Origin: Dipteronia dyeriana
Taxonomy: Eukaryota; Streptophyta; Magnoliopsida; Sapindales; Sapindaceae
Length of the DNA: 64,000 bases
Direction of reading: 5' to 3'
Assembly (NCBI GenBank): GCA_032871835.1
Contig: CM065295.1
Coordinates: 22,888,501 to 22,952,500, forward strand
Below the pieces are notes generated by a model. The model saw only the letters and a program-made list of their open reading frames with translations. It was not told where the DNA came from and did no database searches. Both the position numbers and the translations under genes were made by a program. Below are positions 22,163 through 33,873 of the stretch, piece after piece. Every line of letters begins with the position of its first letter. The stretch's first letter is position 1.

Positions 22163-23611
22163 TGTTGGGGTTTATGACCTAAAGATGTAATTTTTAAATG
22201 GATTTATGAAATAAATGAAAGGAAAAGTTCAATTCATTCATGTTGTGTTGTTTATTTTATAACTTGTGCATATATTTAACATCCAAGATTGCCGGATGTA
22301 ATCTCGAACTGTGTATATGAGTGTCGTATACGGATGGATACAGTAAGAGACGTGCAATCTAATGAGTCCATAGATAACAAACAAAGCTGGATACTTTATT
22401 TGTGGTTAATCTATAGTTGCGGTCCATTCCTTAATAAACGATGATTTTATCCTGAATCATTCATATGAGATATGGGAATAGAGACACCTTGTATGATGTG
22501 ATCATATAGGACTGGGCCATGATCTATATGAATCTCTCACCAAGATCCGTTTACCAATGAGATTCATATATATCAACTAACGATGGCTATATATGGGTGA
22601 TCTTAATCCTGAGTGTCTTATCGACTCCTTCAGGTTAGATCGTGGTCTTTGATATACTATGGGTGAGGTCGGATGCTGTTCCTGATCAATATGCTCCGTA
22701 TGTTAGGATTACGGTTTGGCTTATGGCTGGGAAGGTTTGTACACAATAGTGGAATCCACTCATTCTTGTGAGAAGTAGATGGTAGTTCCCTTAAGGGTTG
22801 ATTTGGGGCTTGGACAATATGAGCGCTCTCCGAATTCCGTAAGGAAATAGGATTTATTGTTCATTATAGAATCAACAGTACTTAAAGGATATATGTAATT
22901 AGAGGGGTATAATGGACATTATGACCTAGCTCTAATTATGAACTACTGTGGAGGATCACACCATATGTAATAGCTATATCGATGGACACCGAGTTGTATC
23001 GGTCTGTGTAAAAGCGTTTACAGTTAAGAGAGTGCAGCTTCGAGTTTTTAGTGGAATAAAAGCGAAGTTAATAATCAAGTAATATTAATTAAAGAGTTTA
23101 GTTAATGATTCCGAAGATTATTGGAGCCCAAAATACTGTAGGTCCATTAGGTCCCCTTGCTAGCTCAATCGATTTAGGTAACAAGGGTCACGGTAAATTA
23201 ATTGGATTGTCCAATTAATTGTGTTACAAAAGTGACACGTATATATTCGGGAATTAATTGAATAATGAGTTTTATTTAATTAATGAATGTTAATAGTTAA
23301 ATTAATTAAATAATTAGATTATTTAATTATATTGATAATTATGAATTATTAATTAACTATTAATTGGAGGGTGTTAATTGATATATGGATTTAGGTGAAG
23401 ATAAAATAATAGGATTATTTTTTTTTACTAAATCATTTATCTAAGTATTTGAATTTAAGTTTAAATTTAAACTACTTATTATCACTTTTAATAAATTAGA
23501 TATATTTGAAAAGGATAATTAAAAGATATATATCAATTATAACACAAGAGATTGCATTGGATGTAAATTGGTGTGTGCACATATATAAGTGTTTGTATAG
23601 AATACAAACAA

Positions 23612-23646
<35 letters not shown>

Positions 23647-24323
23647 TTTTATATATTAATATGTTTTATATATTAATATATAGATAAATAAATGCAAGTT
23701 GAAGGCATGAGCTATAGAGATATGTGCAGGTGTGATATATATTTTTGTGTGTAAAAAGTCGCTGAAGCATCTGTTAAAAAAAAGAAGTTTGTTTTTGGTT
23801 TTGACATTGAAAAGCCACGGCATCAGTTGATTAAAAAGAAAAAAAAATTAGTGGTGCAGTGTACACCATTAAAACATATATATATATATATATATATATA
23901 TCATAACTAGAATTGTTCTAGTTGGTTTTCTCTTGAGAAGAAAGAGTTTCTTCAAGTATTTTTTCCACATCCTCCATTCAAGTTCTTGAGATCATGACGC
24001 GCACACACGCCGTTATCAGTTCTGGAAGATAGTGAGGAAGATCGAGTGGTTTAGACAGGAGCACATTGTAAAGTGAAGGAGCTTCCAAACGTTGGTAAGA
24101 TTGGTTTAGACATGAGCATAACGTAAAGTGAAGGAGCCACCAAACGTTGGTATGATTTTCTTCTCTTTATATCGATTTCAATTTCCTGTGTTTAAATATT
24201 GTATGTATTAGTTCCGAAAAATAATTACGATCCAAAGTTCAATGGTCACAGATACAGATTATGATATGTATAAAAAAATTTAAACCTAGTTCCGCTGCGG
24301 AACCGGTGAACGGGGTTCCAACA
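22163..24323 (+). repeat. 5' LTR of Copia-2 (2161 bp)
   Basis: TGTTGGGG at 22163 to TTCCAACA at 24323. Collinear with 29729-31940. It contains (TA)n runs at 23614-23642 and 23877-23900. Confidence 0.92.
23614..23642. repeat. (TA)n microsatellite in Copia-2 5' LTR
   Basis: About 29 bases of TA repeat. The corresponding run in the 3' LTR (31179-31238) is about twice as long. Confidence 0.9.
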
Positions 24324-24324
24324 A

Positions 24325-24338
24325 TTGGTATCAGAGCC
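24325..24338 (+). other. Primer-binding site of Copia-2
   Basis: TTGGTATCAGAGCC, one base after the LTR end, identical to that of Copia-1. Confidence 0.92.
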
Positions 24339-25893
24339 TGGTTATTTTTCGGAACAAGAAATTGTTTTCGACGCTCCTGTATGTATGATTGTGTAGGCAC
24401 GATTTAAATTGACTGTATGATGTTTTTGTATGTATATTAATTTTTTTTTAATTTACAAAAACATGATTGATCGTTAATTATATGGTATTGTGGATTTATG
24501 GTTTTTGGGTTGTATTATTATTATTATTTTTTGTTTATATTTTTTTTACTGTTATTGTATTATAAAAAAAAAAAAAAAAATTGTAACCTATTTTGAGGAC
24601 ATGGAAAACTCGCGACAAAAGATTCATGAGATAAATTGGAGTGACCTGAAGAGACTGGAAGACTCGGAAATTACAAGAAGACCAAGGAATGCCTTGGGAT
24701 TTTTTTTGTAATTTTAGATTCCAATATTTTTAGGTTAAATAATCCACAGTACTCGGTCAATTCATGTATGCTTTATATTATGTGATGATAAAAGCATTGC
24801 CATGCATACGTATGTCATTTAGATTAGATGCGCATACACAAATATATTTGATATGTCATACATGCATCATAGCCTGATATTTTATGTATTTTTTAAATGT
24901 GATTAAAATGGGTAATATACATAATTTGCTATGAATAATGAGATTAGTTTTTTAATGGATAGAAAAACTTGGTAATTCTTATTAATATTAATCTAGTTAT
25001 TAAAGAGTTCAATAAGTTAGATTAATATGGCAATTTATTGTAATTAGGATTAATATGATTAATTACCTAATAATAAATTATCCAAATAAAGTGTTAGGGT
25101 TTTAATAGTTAAAACTTGGTAAACACTAACATAATAATCTAACCCTAGTAAATAGTTTACAAAGTCTTAGATTGTTCACTAATAGATTAGATTTTTAATT
25201 GTTAAAAATCATTAATAATTTATTAGTTAATTAGAATTTGGTTATAATTAGTTATTACCCTAGATAACTTGATTAAAGTTAGTCGTTTAATCCTGTAGAG
25301 TCTAGGTGCATTAACGGTTGATAGAAAACCCTAATTTTAAAATAGTGAGTGGGAGAGGGATATATGACATATATATCCCACTGTCTCCATCATTAGTTCA
25401 ACACCGTGAGATCGGAGTGGGGCCTCGTGACGACTTTGCTTTCGTCCTCCCTAAGGAGGGTTTCCACAAAGGTCAATACCAAGGTTGACTTCCTAATGAT
25501 AGGATTTCGGGTATTTCGGAATTGACCGACCCTAAGGCGGCGATTCTCGAGTTAAGCTCTTGAGACCTGAAATGGTGGGTTACACTCACGAAGGTTTTGA
25601 TTATGTTTGTTAATTAAAAACATGACTAAATGAACGATGGTTGAATGATATGGAATAAGAGTTATTCTAGAATATTATTTGATTGAGAATGTCTCGGTCC
25701 AACATGCAAAGACTTGACCGACCCTAAGACGGCACTTCTTTGTGGTATGTTGGATTGTCGTGGTATATTAACTAGTTTTAGGGTAGTTCTAGTTCGTTAA
25801 ACATGTGCATGCATCATGTTTAAATTTATGCCAAAGCACTCACACTTATTTTAAATAAATGACTGAATGAATGTTTTATTTATTTTAGCAATA
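24339..25893 (+). other. Copia-2 leader (1.56 kb) with repeated motif
   Basis: Homologous to 13988-15536. The paired motif occurs at about 25523 (TTGACCGACCCTAAGGCGG) and 25713 (TTGACCGACCCTAAGACGG). The short frame at 24490-24711 is not conserved as protein in Copia-1 and is rejected as a gene. Confidence 0.65.
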
Positions 25894-26604
25894 ATGTCGT
25901 CTGCATTACTTTAAATTCTTGCAAATGACAAATTAACTGGTGATAACTACACTAAGTGGAAACTTAACATTAATGCAATATTGGTCACCAACAACCTTAA
26001 GTTTGTGCTTACGGAGGAATGTTCTCCAGCGCCTGCTGCCAATGCCACTTGAACTGTTTGTGAGACATACGAGCGATGGGTCTCATCTGATGAGAAGGCC
26101 CGAACATATCTGTTGGCTTCTATGACAAGTGCTTGTCACAAAGCATGAAGCAATGACTTCAGCATTCAAAATCATGGAGTCATTGCAAGCTATGTTCGGG
26201 CAACCCTCCGAGCAAAAGCAACACGAAGCCATTCGTTTTGCTATGCTCGCTCGGATGAAGGAAGGTACGTCAGTTCAGGAACATGTCCTGAGCACGATGT
26301 CCTTCTTCAACACGGCAGAAGTCAATGGCAGGGCTATTGACGAACCTAGTCAAGTGAGCATCATACTGATGACTCTTCCGAAGAGTTTCGATCAGTTTAA
26401 GAGCAACTACGAATGAACAAGTTAAGGTTCAATCTCACACAGTTGCTTAATGAGCTCACTACCTTTGAGTCCTTGACTAAGGATAACAAGGGTAAAACCA
26501 GTGAGGCAAATGTTACTGAACCATCTTCCTATTCTAATAATAAGAAGAGAAAGAGGTCTACTGGGAAAGTGAAGGGTATGCCCAAACCCAAGAAAGCCCA
26601 AAGC
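25894..26604 (+). pseudogene. gag: Copia-2 gag, lacking the zinc knuckle
   Basis: The start ATG at 25894 (MSSALL*) is followed by a stop at codon 7, where Copia-1 has CAA. Two frame changes follow, near 26128 and 26412 (KSNYE* against KSNYGMNKL). Capsid blocks QAMFGQPSEQKQHEA and TLPKSFDQFKSNY are clear. After the basic tract (KPKKAQSKKKSKKSKYDLLV) the sequence passes straight to the protease linker. The 34 or so residues carrying CFHCNKVGHWKRNC in Copia-1 are absent, with the frame kept. Confidence 0.9.
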
Positions 26605-28060
26605 AAGAAGAAGTCCAAGAAAAGTAAATATGATTTACTTGTTCTTAAGTCGTGTTTAGTGGAAGATGATTCTTTACCCTGGATAGTTGATTCAGGGGCC
26701 ACTAATCATGTTTGTTCTTCTTTACAATGGACTGATTCTTGGACACAACTAGAGGAGCAAGCCTTCTCAATGAGTGTGGAGTCAGAGGATGTCGTGTCGG
26801 CACGAGTAGTGGGCGTAATTAGATTACTTTTTTGTAATAAGTATATATTGTTGGACAATGTATTTTATATTCTTGGATTTACACGGAATTTGATTTCTGT
26901 TTCTAAGTTGTTAGAACAAAAATATTCTGTTTCTTTTAATAATAAGTCTGTTATTATTGGAAAGAATGGTCTGAATATTTGTTCAGAAATTAATGAAAAA
27001 TTTTTGTATGTGTTTAAACCGTTAGTACATACTACACTGCTCAACATCGAAATGTTTAAGGTTGAAAAACCAAAAACTAAACGACATAATATTTCTCCAG
27101 ATAATGACACGTATCTCTGGCATCTAAGGCTTGATCATATCAATCTTGACCGGATAGATAGACTAGTAAAAAGTGGACCTTTAAGTGAGTTAAAGGTTGG
27201 CACCTTACCTGTCTACGAATCTTGTCTGGAAGGTAAGATGACTAAGAGACCTTTTACTAGAAAAGGGCTTAGAGCTAAAGAACCGCTAGAGCTTATACTT
27301 ACAGACATCTACGAACTGATGATTGTTAAAGCTAGAGGTGGTTATGAGTATTATGTCACCTTTATAGATGACTACTCAAGATACATATATGTCTACCTAA
27401 TGCAACGGAAGTCGAAAACATTTGAAATGTTTAAAGAATTTTGAGCTGAAATTGAGAATCAATTAGGTAGGACTATCAAGTCACTGCGATCGGATTGTGG
27501 AGGTGAGTACCTTGACCAAGAGTTTGAAGACTTTATGGTCGAGCATGGGATAGTTTCCCAACTTACAGCTCTCGGTACACCTCAGCAAAATGGTGTGGCA
27601 GATAGGAGAAATAGAACCCTAATGGAAATAGTGAGATCTATGATTAGTTTCTCATCATTACCAAATTCCTTCTGGGGATATGCATTACAAACAACGACAT
27701 ACATTTTGAATGTGGTACCATCCAAATTTATTCCTAAGACTCCTCTAGAGTTGTGGAATGGTCGTAAAGCTAGTTTGCGACATTTTTGCATATGGGGGTG
27801 TCCAGCACACGTGCTGAAGAACATAACTAGAAAGCTAGACTCCAAGTCTGTGGTCTGCCTGTTTGTAGGATACTCCAAGGAGACCAGAGGTGGACACTTC
27901 TATAGTCCCAAAGATAACAAAGTGTTTGTATTGACAAATGCAACATTTCTTGAGGACAGTTATATTAGTGACCCTAAACCTCATTCCAAGATTATATCGA
28001 ATGAGTTGGAGCCTGATGGGACTAGTGCTTCATCAACAAGAGTTGTTGATCCACAAACAT
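26605..28060 (+). pseudogene. pol: Copia-2 pol: protease and integrase
   Basis: The frame runs open from 26413 to 27444 and resumes in the same frame to 28284, with one TGA at 27442-27444. The protease has DSGATNHVCSS. The integrase has LRLDHINLDRIDRL, YESCLEGKM (first Cys of the pair changed to Tyr-Glu-Ser context), first Asp in LILTDIYE, and second Asp in [14 protein letters not shown]. The third catalytic residue reads [11 protein letters not shown], so the catalytic Glu (VAERRNRT in Copia-1) is Asp. [13 protein letters not shown] and [19 protein letters not shown] follow. It is the longest open part of any pol in the window. Confidence 0.92.
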
Positions 28061-29693
28061 CTGAGAGTCAGATGGTTCCTGATCAAGATACATTACCACC
28101 TAGACGTAGTGAAAAGGTTGTGAGACAACCTGAACGCTATTTAGGTATAGGTAAGGGACAAGTTGTTGTCTCTACTTATAGTGTTGATGATCCATTGACA
28201 TTTAGGAATGCAATGGAAGATCCTGATAAAGAGGAATGGCTTAAAGCCATGTATCTCGAGATGGAGTCCTTGCATAGGGTATAAGTGGACCTATAAGAGA
28301 AAGAGAGGAGTAGACGGGAAGGTAGAGACCTTCAAGGCAAGGCTAGTGGCCAAGGGTTATACCTAGAAAGAGGAGGTCGATTATGAAGAGACCTTCTTGC
28401 AAGTAGCCATGTTTAAGTCTATTAGGATTCTCTTATCCATTGCTGCCTATTTTGATTCTAAAATTTGGCAAATGGACGTCAAGACTGCATTCTTGAATGA
28501 CAATCTTGATGAAAACATCTATATGATGCAACCAGAGGGATTCGTGTCTCCAGATCAAGTGCAAAAGGTTTGCAAGCTGTAAAAGGTCCATCTATGGGCT
28601 TAAGCAAGCATCTAGATCTTGGAATATCAGGTTTGATGATGTGATCAAAACCTGTGGCTTCGAGCAGAATGTCGATGAGCCTTGTGTCTACAAGCGCATC
28701 ATTGATAAAAAAATAGTTTTCTTGATTCTATACGTAGATGATATCCTACTAATTGGGAATGATATGAGAGTGTTGTCTAATGTAAAGGGATGACTGGCTA
28801 GCCAATTCCAAATGAAAGATTTGGGAGATGCGAGTTATGTTTTTAGGATCCAGCTTATAAGGAATCGTAAGAATAAACTCATAACACTGTCTCAGGCATC
28901 ATATATCGACAAGATTCTTGTGCGATTTTTGATATAAAACTCCAAGAAAGGTAATTTACCTTCTAGGCATGAAGTTAACTTGTCTAAGGAACAATGTCCT
29001 AAGACACCTCAAGAAGTTGAGGATATGAGACGTGTACCCTATGCATTGGCAGTAGGTAGTCTCATGTATGCTATGTTATGCATAAGACCGGACATCTGCT
29101 ATACAGTGGGAGTAGTCAGTGGATACCAGTCCAACCCAGGATTGGATCATTGGGTTGCTGTCAAGACAATTCTTAAGTATCTTCGAAGAACGAGAGACTA
29201 TATGCTAGTGTATTTCGGGTAGGATTTGATCCCGTTAGGATACACAGATTCTGATTTTCAGTCAGACGGAGATTCTAGAAAATCCACGTCTGGATCAGTA
29301 TTCACCTTGGTGGTGGAGCCATTGTGTAGAGAATTATTAAGCAATCTTGTATTGCTGACTCCACCATGGAAGCCGAATATGTAGCCTTGTGAAGCTTCTA
29401 AATAGGCTGTTTGGCTCCTTAAGTTCTTGAGTGATCTGGAAGTTGGTCCAGATCTGGATAGGCCTATCACACTTTATTGTGATAACAATGGTGTTGTGGC
29501 TAATTCAAAAGAACCAAAAAGCCACAAAAGAAGGAAACATATAGAGAGAAAGTATCATCTCATTAGAGAGATAGTGTAGAGAGGAGATGTGATCGTCACC
29601 AAGATAGTCTCACAAGACAATCATGTTGATCCATTTACGAAAACCTTACAGGCAAAAGTGTTTTTGGGTCACCTAGATGGTCTAGGGTTATGA
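28061..29693 (+). pseudogene. pol: Copia-2 pol: reverse transcriptase and RNase H
   Basis: Compared with Copia-1, a deletion of roughly 55 bases at about 28270 removes the NSVWDLIDLPDGVKP segment and shifts the frame. Later blocks are IWQMDVKTAFLNDN (about 28463), the catalytic LYVDDILLIGND near 28730, PYALAVGSLMYAMLCIRPD and, in several frames, the RNase H blocks (TDSDFQSD, ADSTMEAEY-like, YCDNNGVVANSKEP). Stops and small indels are frequent. The last stop is TGA at 29691-29693, 22 bases before the polypurine tract. Confidence 0.9.
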
Positions 29694-29715
29694 GACATGC
29701 CTCACATGCTTAAGT

Positions 29716-29728
29716 GCAAGTGGGAGAT
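29716..29728 (+). other. Polypurine tract of Copia-2
   Basis: gcaagtgggagat directly before the LTR start at 29729. It is the intact form of the tract damaged in Copia-1. Confidence 0.82.
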
Positions 29729-31176
29729 TGTTGGGGTTTATGCCTTAAAGATGTAATTTGTAAATGGATTTATGAAATAAATAAAAGGAAAAGTTCAATT
29801 CATTCATGTTGTGTTGTTTATTTTATAACTTATGCATATATTTAACATCCAAGATTGCCGGATGTAATCTCAAACTGTGTATATGAGTGTCATATACGGA
29901 TGGATACAGTAAGAGACGTGCAATCTAAAGAGTCCATATATAGCAAATAAAGCTGGGTACTTTATTTGTGGTTAATCTATAGCTGCGGTCCATTTCGTAA
30001 TGTACGATGATTCTATCCTGAATCATTCATATGAGATATGGGAATGGAGGCACCTTGTATGATGTGATCATATAGGACTGGGCCATGATCTATATGAATC
30101 TCTCACCAAGATCCGTTCACCGATGAGATTCATATATATCTACTAACGATGGCTATATGTGGGTGATCTTAATCCTGAGTGTCTTATCGACTCCTTCAGG
30201 TTATATCGTGGTCTTTGATATACCATGGGTGAGGTCGGATGCTGTTCCCGATCAATATGCTCTGTATGTTGGGATTACGGTTTGGCTTGTGGCTGGGAAG
30301 GTTTGTACACAATAGTGGAATACACTCATTCTTGTGAGAAGTAGATGGTAGTTCCCTTAAGGGTTGATTCGGGCCTTGGACAATATGAGCGCTCTCCTAA
30401 TTCTGTAAGGATATAGGATTTATTGTTCATTATATAATCAACGATACTTAAAGGATATATGTAATTAGAGGGGTATAACGGACATTATGACATAGCTCTA
30501 ATTATGAACTACTGTGGAGGATCACACCATATGTAATAGCTATATCGATGGACACCGAGTTGTATCGGTCTGTGTAAAAGCGTCTGCAGTTGAGAGAGTG
30601 CAGCTTCGGGTTTTTAGTGGAATAACACCGGAGTTAATAATCAAGGAATATTAATTAAAGAGTTTAGTTAATGATTCCGAGGATTATTGGAGCTCAAAAT
30701 ACTGTAGGTCCAATAGGTTTTCTTTGCTAGCCCGATCGATTTAGTTAACAAGGGTTACGGTAAATTAATTGGATTGTCCAATTAATTGTGTTACAAAACT
30801 GACGCATATATATTCGGGAATTAATTGAATAATGAGATTATTTAATTAATGAATGTTAATAGTTAAATCAATAAATTATTAGATTATTTAATTATATTGA
30901 TAATTATGAATTATTAATTAACTATTAATTGGAGGATGTTAATTGATATATGGATTTAGGTGAAGATAAAATAATAGGATTATTTTATTTTACTAAATCA
31001 TTTATCTAAGTATTTGAATTTAAGTTTAAATTTAAAATACTTATTTTCACTTTTAATGTATTAGATATATTTGAAAATGATAATTAAAAGATATATATCA
31101 ATTATAACAAAAGAGATTGCATTGGATGTAAATTGGTGTGAGCACATATATAAGTGTTTGTATTGGATACAAACAA

Positions 31177-31246
<70 letters not shown>

Positions 31247-31940
31247 GTTTATATGTATATATATATATATATGTTTTATATATTAATATATAGATATATA
31301 AATGCAAGTTGAAGGCATGGGATATAGAGATATGTGCAGGTGTGATATATATTTTTGTGTGTGTTAAAAGTCGCTGAAGCATCTGTTAAAAAAAAGGAGT
31401 TTTTTTTTGGTTTTGACATTGAAAAGCCATGACATCAGTTGATTAAAAAGAAAAAAAAAATTAGTGGTGCAGTGTACACCATTAAAACAAATATATGTGT
31501 ATATATATATATATATATCATAACTAGAATTGTTCTAGTTGGTTTTCTCTTGAGAAGAAAGAGTTTCTTCAAGTATTTTCTCCACATCCTCCATTCAAGT
31601 TCCTGAGATCGTGATGTGCCCACACACCGTTATCAGTTTCGGGAGATAGTGAGGAAGATCGAGTGGTTCAGACAGGAGCACATAGTAAAATGAAGGAGCT
31701 TCCAAACGTTGGTAAGATTGGTTTAGACAGGAGCATAACGTAAAGTGAAGGAGCCTCCTAATGTTGGTATGATTTTCTTCTCTTTATATCGGTTTCAATT
31801 TCCTGTGTTTGCATATTGTATGTATTAGTTCTGAAAAATAATTACGATCCAAAGTTCATTAGTCACAGATACAGATTATGATCTGTATAAAAAAATTTAA
31901 ACCTAGTTTCGCTGCGTAACCGGTGAACGGGGTTTGAACA
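29729..31940 (+). repeat. 3' LTR of Copia-2 (2212 bp)
   Basis: TGTTGGGG at 29729 to GGTTTGAACA at 31940, where family members have GGTTCCAACA. Collinear with the 5' copy. GTGTG follows as the target duplication. Confidence 0.9.
31179..31238. repeat. (AT)n microsatellite in Copia-2 3' LTR
   Basis: About 60 bases of uninterrupted AT, then a second shorter run near 31258-31272. It creates the meaningless IYIYIY frame at 31071-31286. Confidence 0.95.
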
Positions 31941-32505
31941 GTGTGTCCCATCCACACCACTGCTTTTGAAAGTGGGGTTAGGTTGCCTTTTCATCCCTCT
32001 CTCCTTAGGGTCTTTCACAACCTATAGCTCACCCGCTTCAACTGACCCTGGTTTTAGAGGCACCTGGTGGGTTTTCTCATGCTATAGAAGGAGCAATGCA
32101 AGAATGAGTGTATTAACCGGGAATCGGGTCTTGAAGATTTGGCATTCCTTTTCCAGGTTATTGCCAACTCCCCTGGTCCGCAGGGGCAGTTTTATCTCTG
32201 GGAAAAAAACTGCCTAAACTTTATAGTCCTTGTCGCCACCAAGAAATATAATCCTTGGAAGGAAGAATGGGTCGTGATAAGTGGTGACTAGGGAAGCTCG
32301 GTCTTTATCGGGGGCATTGAAGACCAGGTTCCTACTCGTTTTAGTGGTAAGCCAACTTAGAGGAAAGTATCCCTCAACGCTAAGTCTAGGGCGATTCTGG
32401 ATGCGATTGTCGAGCGAAACTTCATCAACCTAAAGTATCCCACCTCGAACGCTTATGGTCCCAGCTGGGTGAACCAGTATATATGCATTTCCATTGCTTC
32501 TCCAG

Positions 32506-32587
32506 GTGTGTTGAACCTTTCTGCTTCCGTTGACTCTGTTTTCTTGCTTTTCACTTGTTTTTTCTAGTTCTTTGATGATTTGTGCAG
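32506..32587 (+). other. Putative intron 1 of the G2 aORF (82 bp)
   Basis: Donor CCAG/GTGTG, pyrimidine-rich interior with 'cttttcacttgttttttc', acceptor TTTGTGCAG. In G3 the homologous acceptor is TTTCTACAG at 53798 and the donor GT has become AT. Confidence 0.5.
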
Positions 32588-33132
32588 TCTCAACTGTTCC
32601 ACTACCGGCTCTACAGGAGCATGGATTACTCGATAGCCAGACCCTTACAAGATCACTTTCTTTGTCTGGTTCCCTCACCGCTCAAACTGCTAGGTCTCCT
32701 CATCCTCCTATCGCGATGAGGTGCATACCCATTAGGATTTCCATGGCACCTCTCACCTCTAGACCCACTTCTTAGATGGATGTCTTCGCATCCAGGCTAA
32801 CCAGGGTGAGTGGTCAGAGCTTTACTGCTCCTCTTGCTACTACTATCATCGCTTCTAGCTCTATTGATGTCGCCTTTACTTCTTCTGTTGCTGCTACCAT
32901 TCCACCTCCTTCGTTTGCTTCAGTACCTCTCCAAACAATACGGGGTCTTGAAACCTCTGATGCCACCACCCCCGTAAATCCTTGAGTGAATACTAAACCC
33001 CGACCAAGGATTACTGGTCAGAACGAGGTCTTAGATCAGTTCATCCTCTCTTGCCCTGGTGAAGGTTTACCTTCAATGACCTTACTGTCTTCTGAGGTTT
33101 TGCTCACTAAGGGTTCCATCTTTATTGTTGAG

Positions 33133-33227
33133 GTAAGAAGGAATCACACCTTGAATCATCATCATCATCCTATTACATTCATAACTAATACGTTGGTGGT
33201 ATCTAACTTGATTGTTGTGATTTGTAG
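33133..33227 (+). other. Putative intron 2 of the G2 aORF (95 bp)
   Basis: Donor GAG/GTAAGAAG, acceptor GTGATTTGTAG. In G3 the donor is GAG/GTAAGCGG and the acceptor GTGATTTGTAG (54308-54399, 92 bases). Coding sequence matches on both sides while the interior drifts, as expected for an intron. Confidence 0.65.
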
Positions 33228-33873
33228 AGTTTCAATTACAATATAGCGGTGAGCCATCAAATGGCTTCACTGAGGAATCATGTTGAAAAGGCTGAATCTG
33301 ATGCTGAGATATCCAGAGGGGAGCTTGCTCAAACTTCACGAGGTGTAGGTGCTGATTCTTATTCTGAATGCAATCGAGAAGGCGTTTAAGGATACTCACT
33401 ATGAATTATAGAGGTTGAAATGTTCTCTTGATCAGGAGACCCTCAGGTTAGAGCGGTGAGCTATGGAGAGAAACTCATAAAGGAAGAAAGCTAGGGAGTA
33501 GGTGAAGAAGAATTGAACCATGTGCACTAGGGTGGCCAGTTTGGTGTTGGAAGTTGACTTCTCCTTTGGTGATGGTTTATTTTATACGGCATTCCAGGTA
33601 GCTCAAGCTCTACCTCCTCCCTTTGACCTATCCATCATCACAGATTGAGACCAAGAGGAAATCCCTAGAAAGGGTAAGGAATCTGTCAACCCCGGCTGAT
33701 GACGGGGCATGTCCCTATGGAATTTCTGGTGCTAATGAAGGTGCAAATGATGAAGATCAATTGCCTAGGATTGGGGAGGTCTTGACTGCTTCCAATGAGG
33801 TAGATGAAGATCAGCCTACCGAAATGTTGGTTGGCCATCGTGCTTCCCAGGAGATGTTGATGGATCTCCTTAC

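Larger units (their letters stand above)
22163..31940 (+). mobile_element. Copia-2: complete but defective sister of Copia-1
   Basis: 9778 bases, with LTRs of 2161 and 2212 bases, primer site, leader, gag-pol and an intact polypurine tract. It is the same family as Copia-1: both share LTR ends, leader motifs and long stretches of pol, but the LTRs are clearly diverged between the two. The LTR pair differs at about 10 of 200 aligned bases near the start, suggesting an earlier insertion than Copia-1. It sits inside the G2 antisense gene. Defects include an early gag stop, loss of the zinc knuckle and a deletion before RT. Confidence 0.94.
31946..33873 (+). pseudogene. G2 antisense gene (aORF), central part with two introns
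   Basis: It continues the gene cut by Copia-2. An early block (GVRLPFHPSLLRVFHNL, then a HLVGFLML-like stretch) resembles the opening of plant 'putative gypsy type transposon' proteins (Transposase_28 type). This is recalled from family knowledge and not searched. Later are TISV-type Ser/Thr/Pro-rich segments, then a coiled-coil-like part (NHVEKAESDAEISRGELAQT) and an acidic tail. Two GT-AG gaps fit introns: 32506-32587 and 33133-33227. G3 has matching gaps at 53715-53798 and 54308-54399. Scattered stops make this copy inactive. A solo LTR interrupts it at 33874. Confidence 0.6.

Noticed and set aside
32530..32985. Ser/Thr/Pro-rich frames suggesting a secreted or signalling protein
   Set aside because: They are parts of the element's antisense gene, with matching sequence in G3 at 53800-54150. 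No credible signal peptide or host domain was seen.
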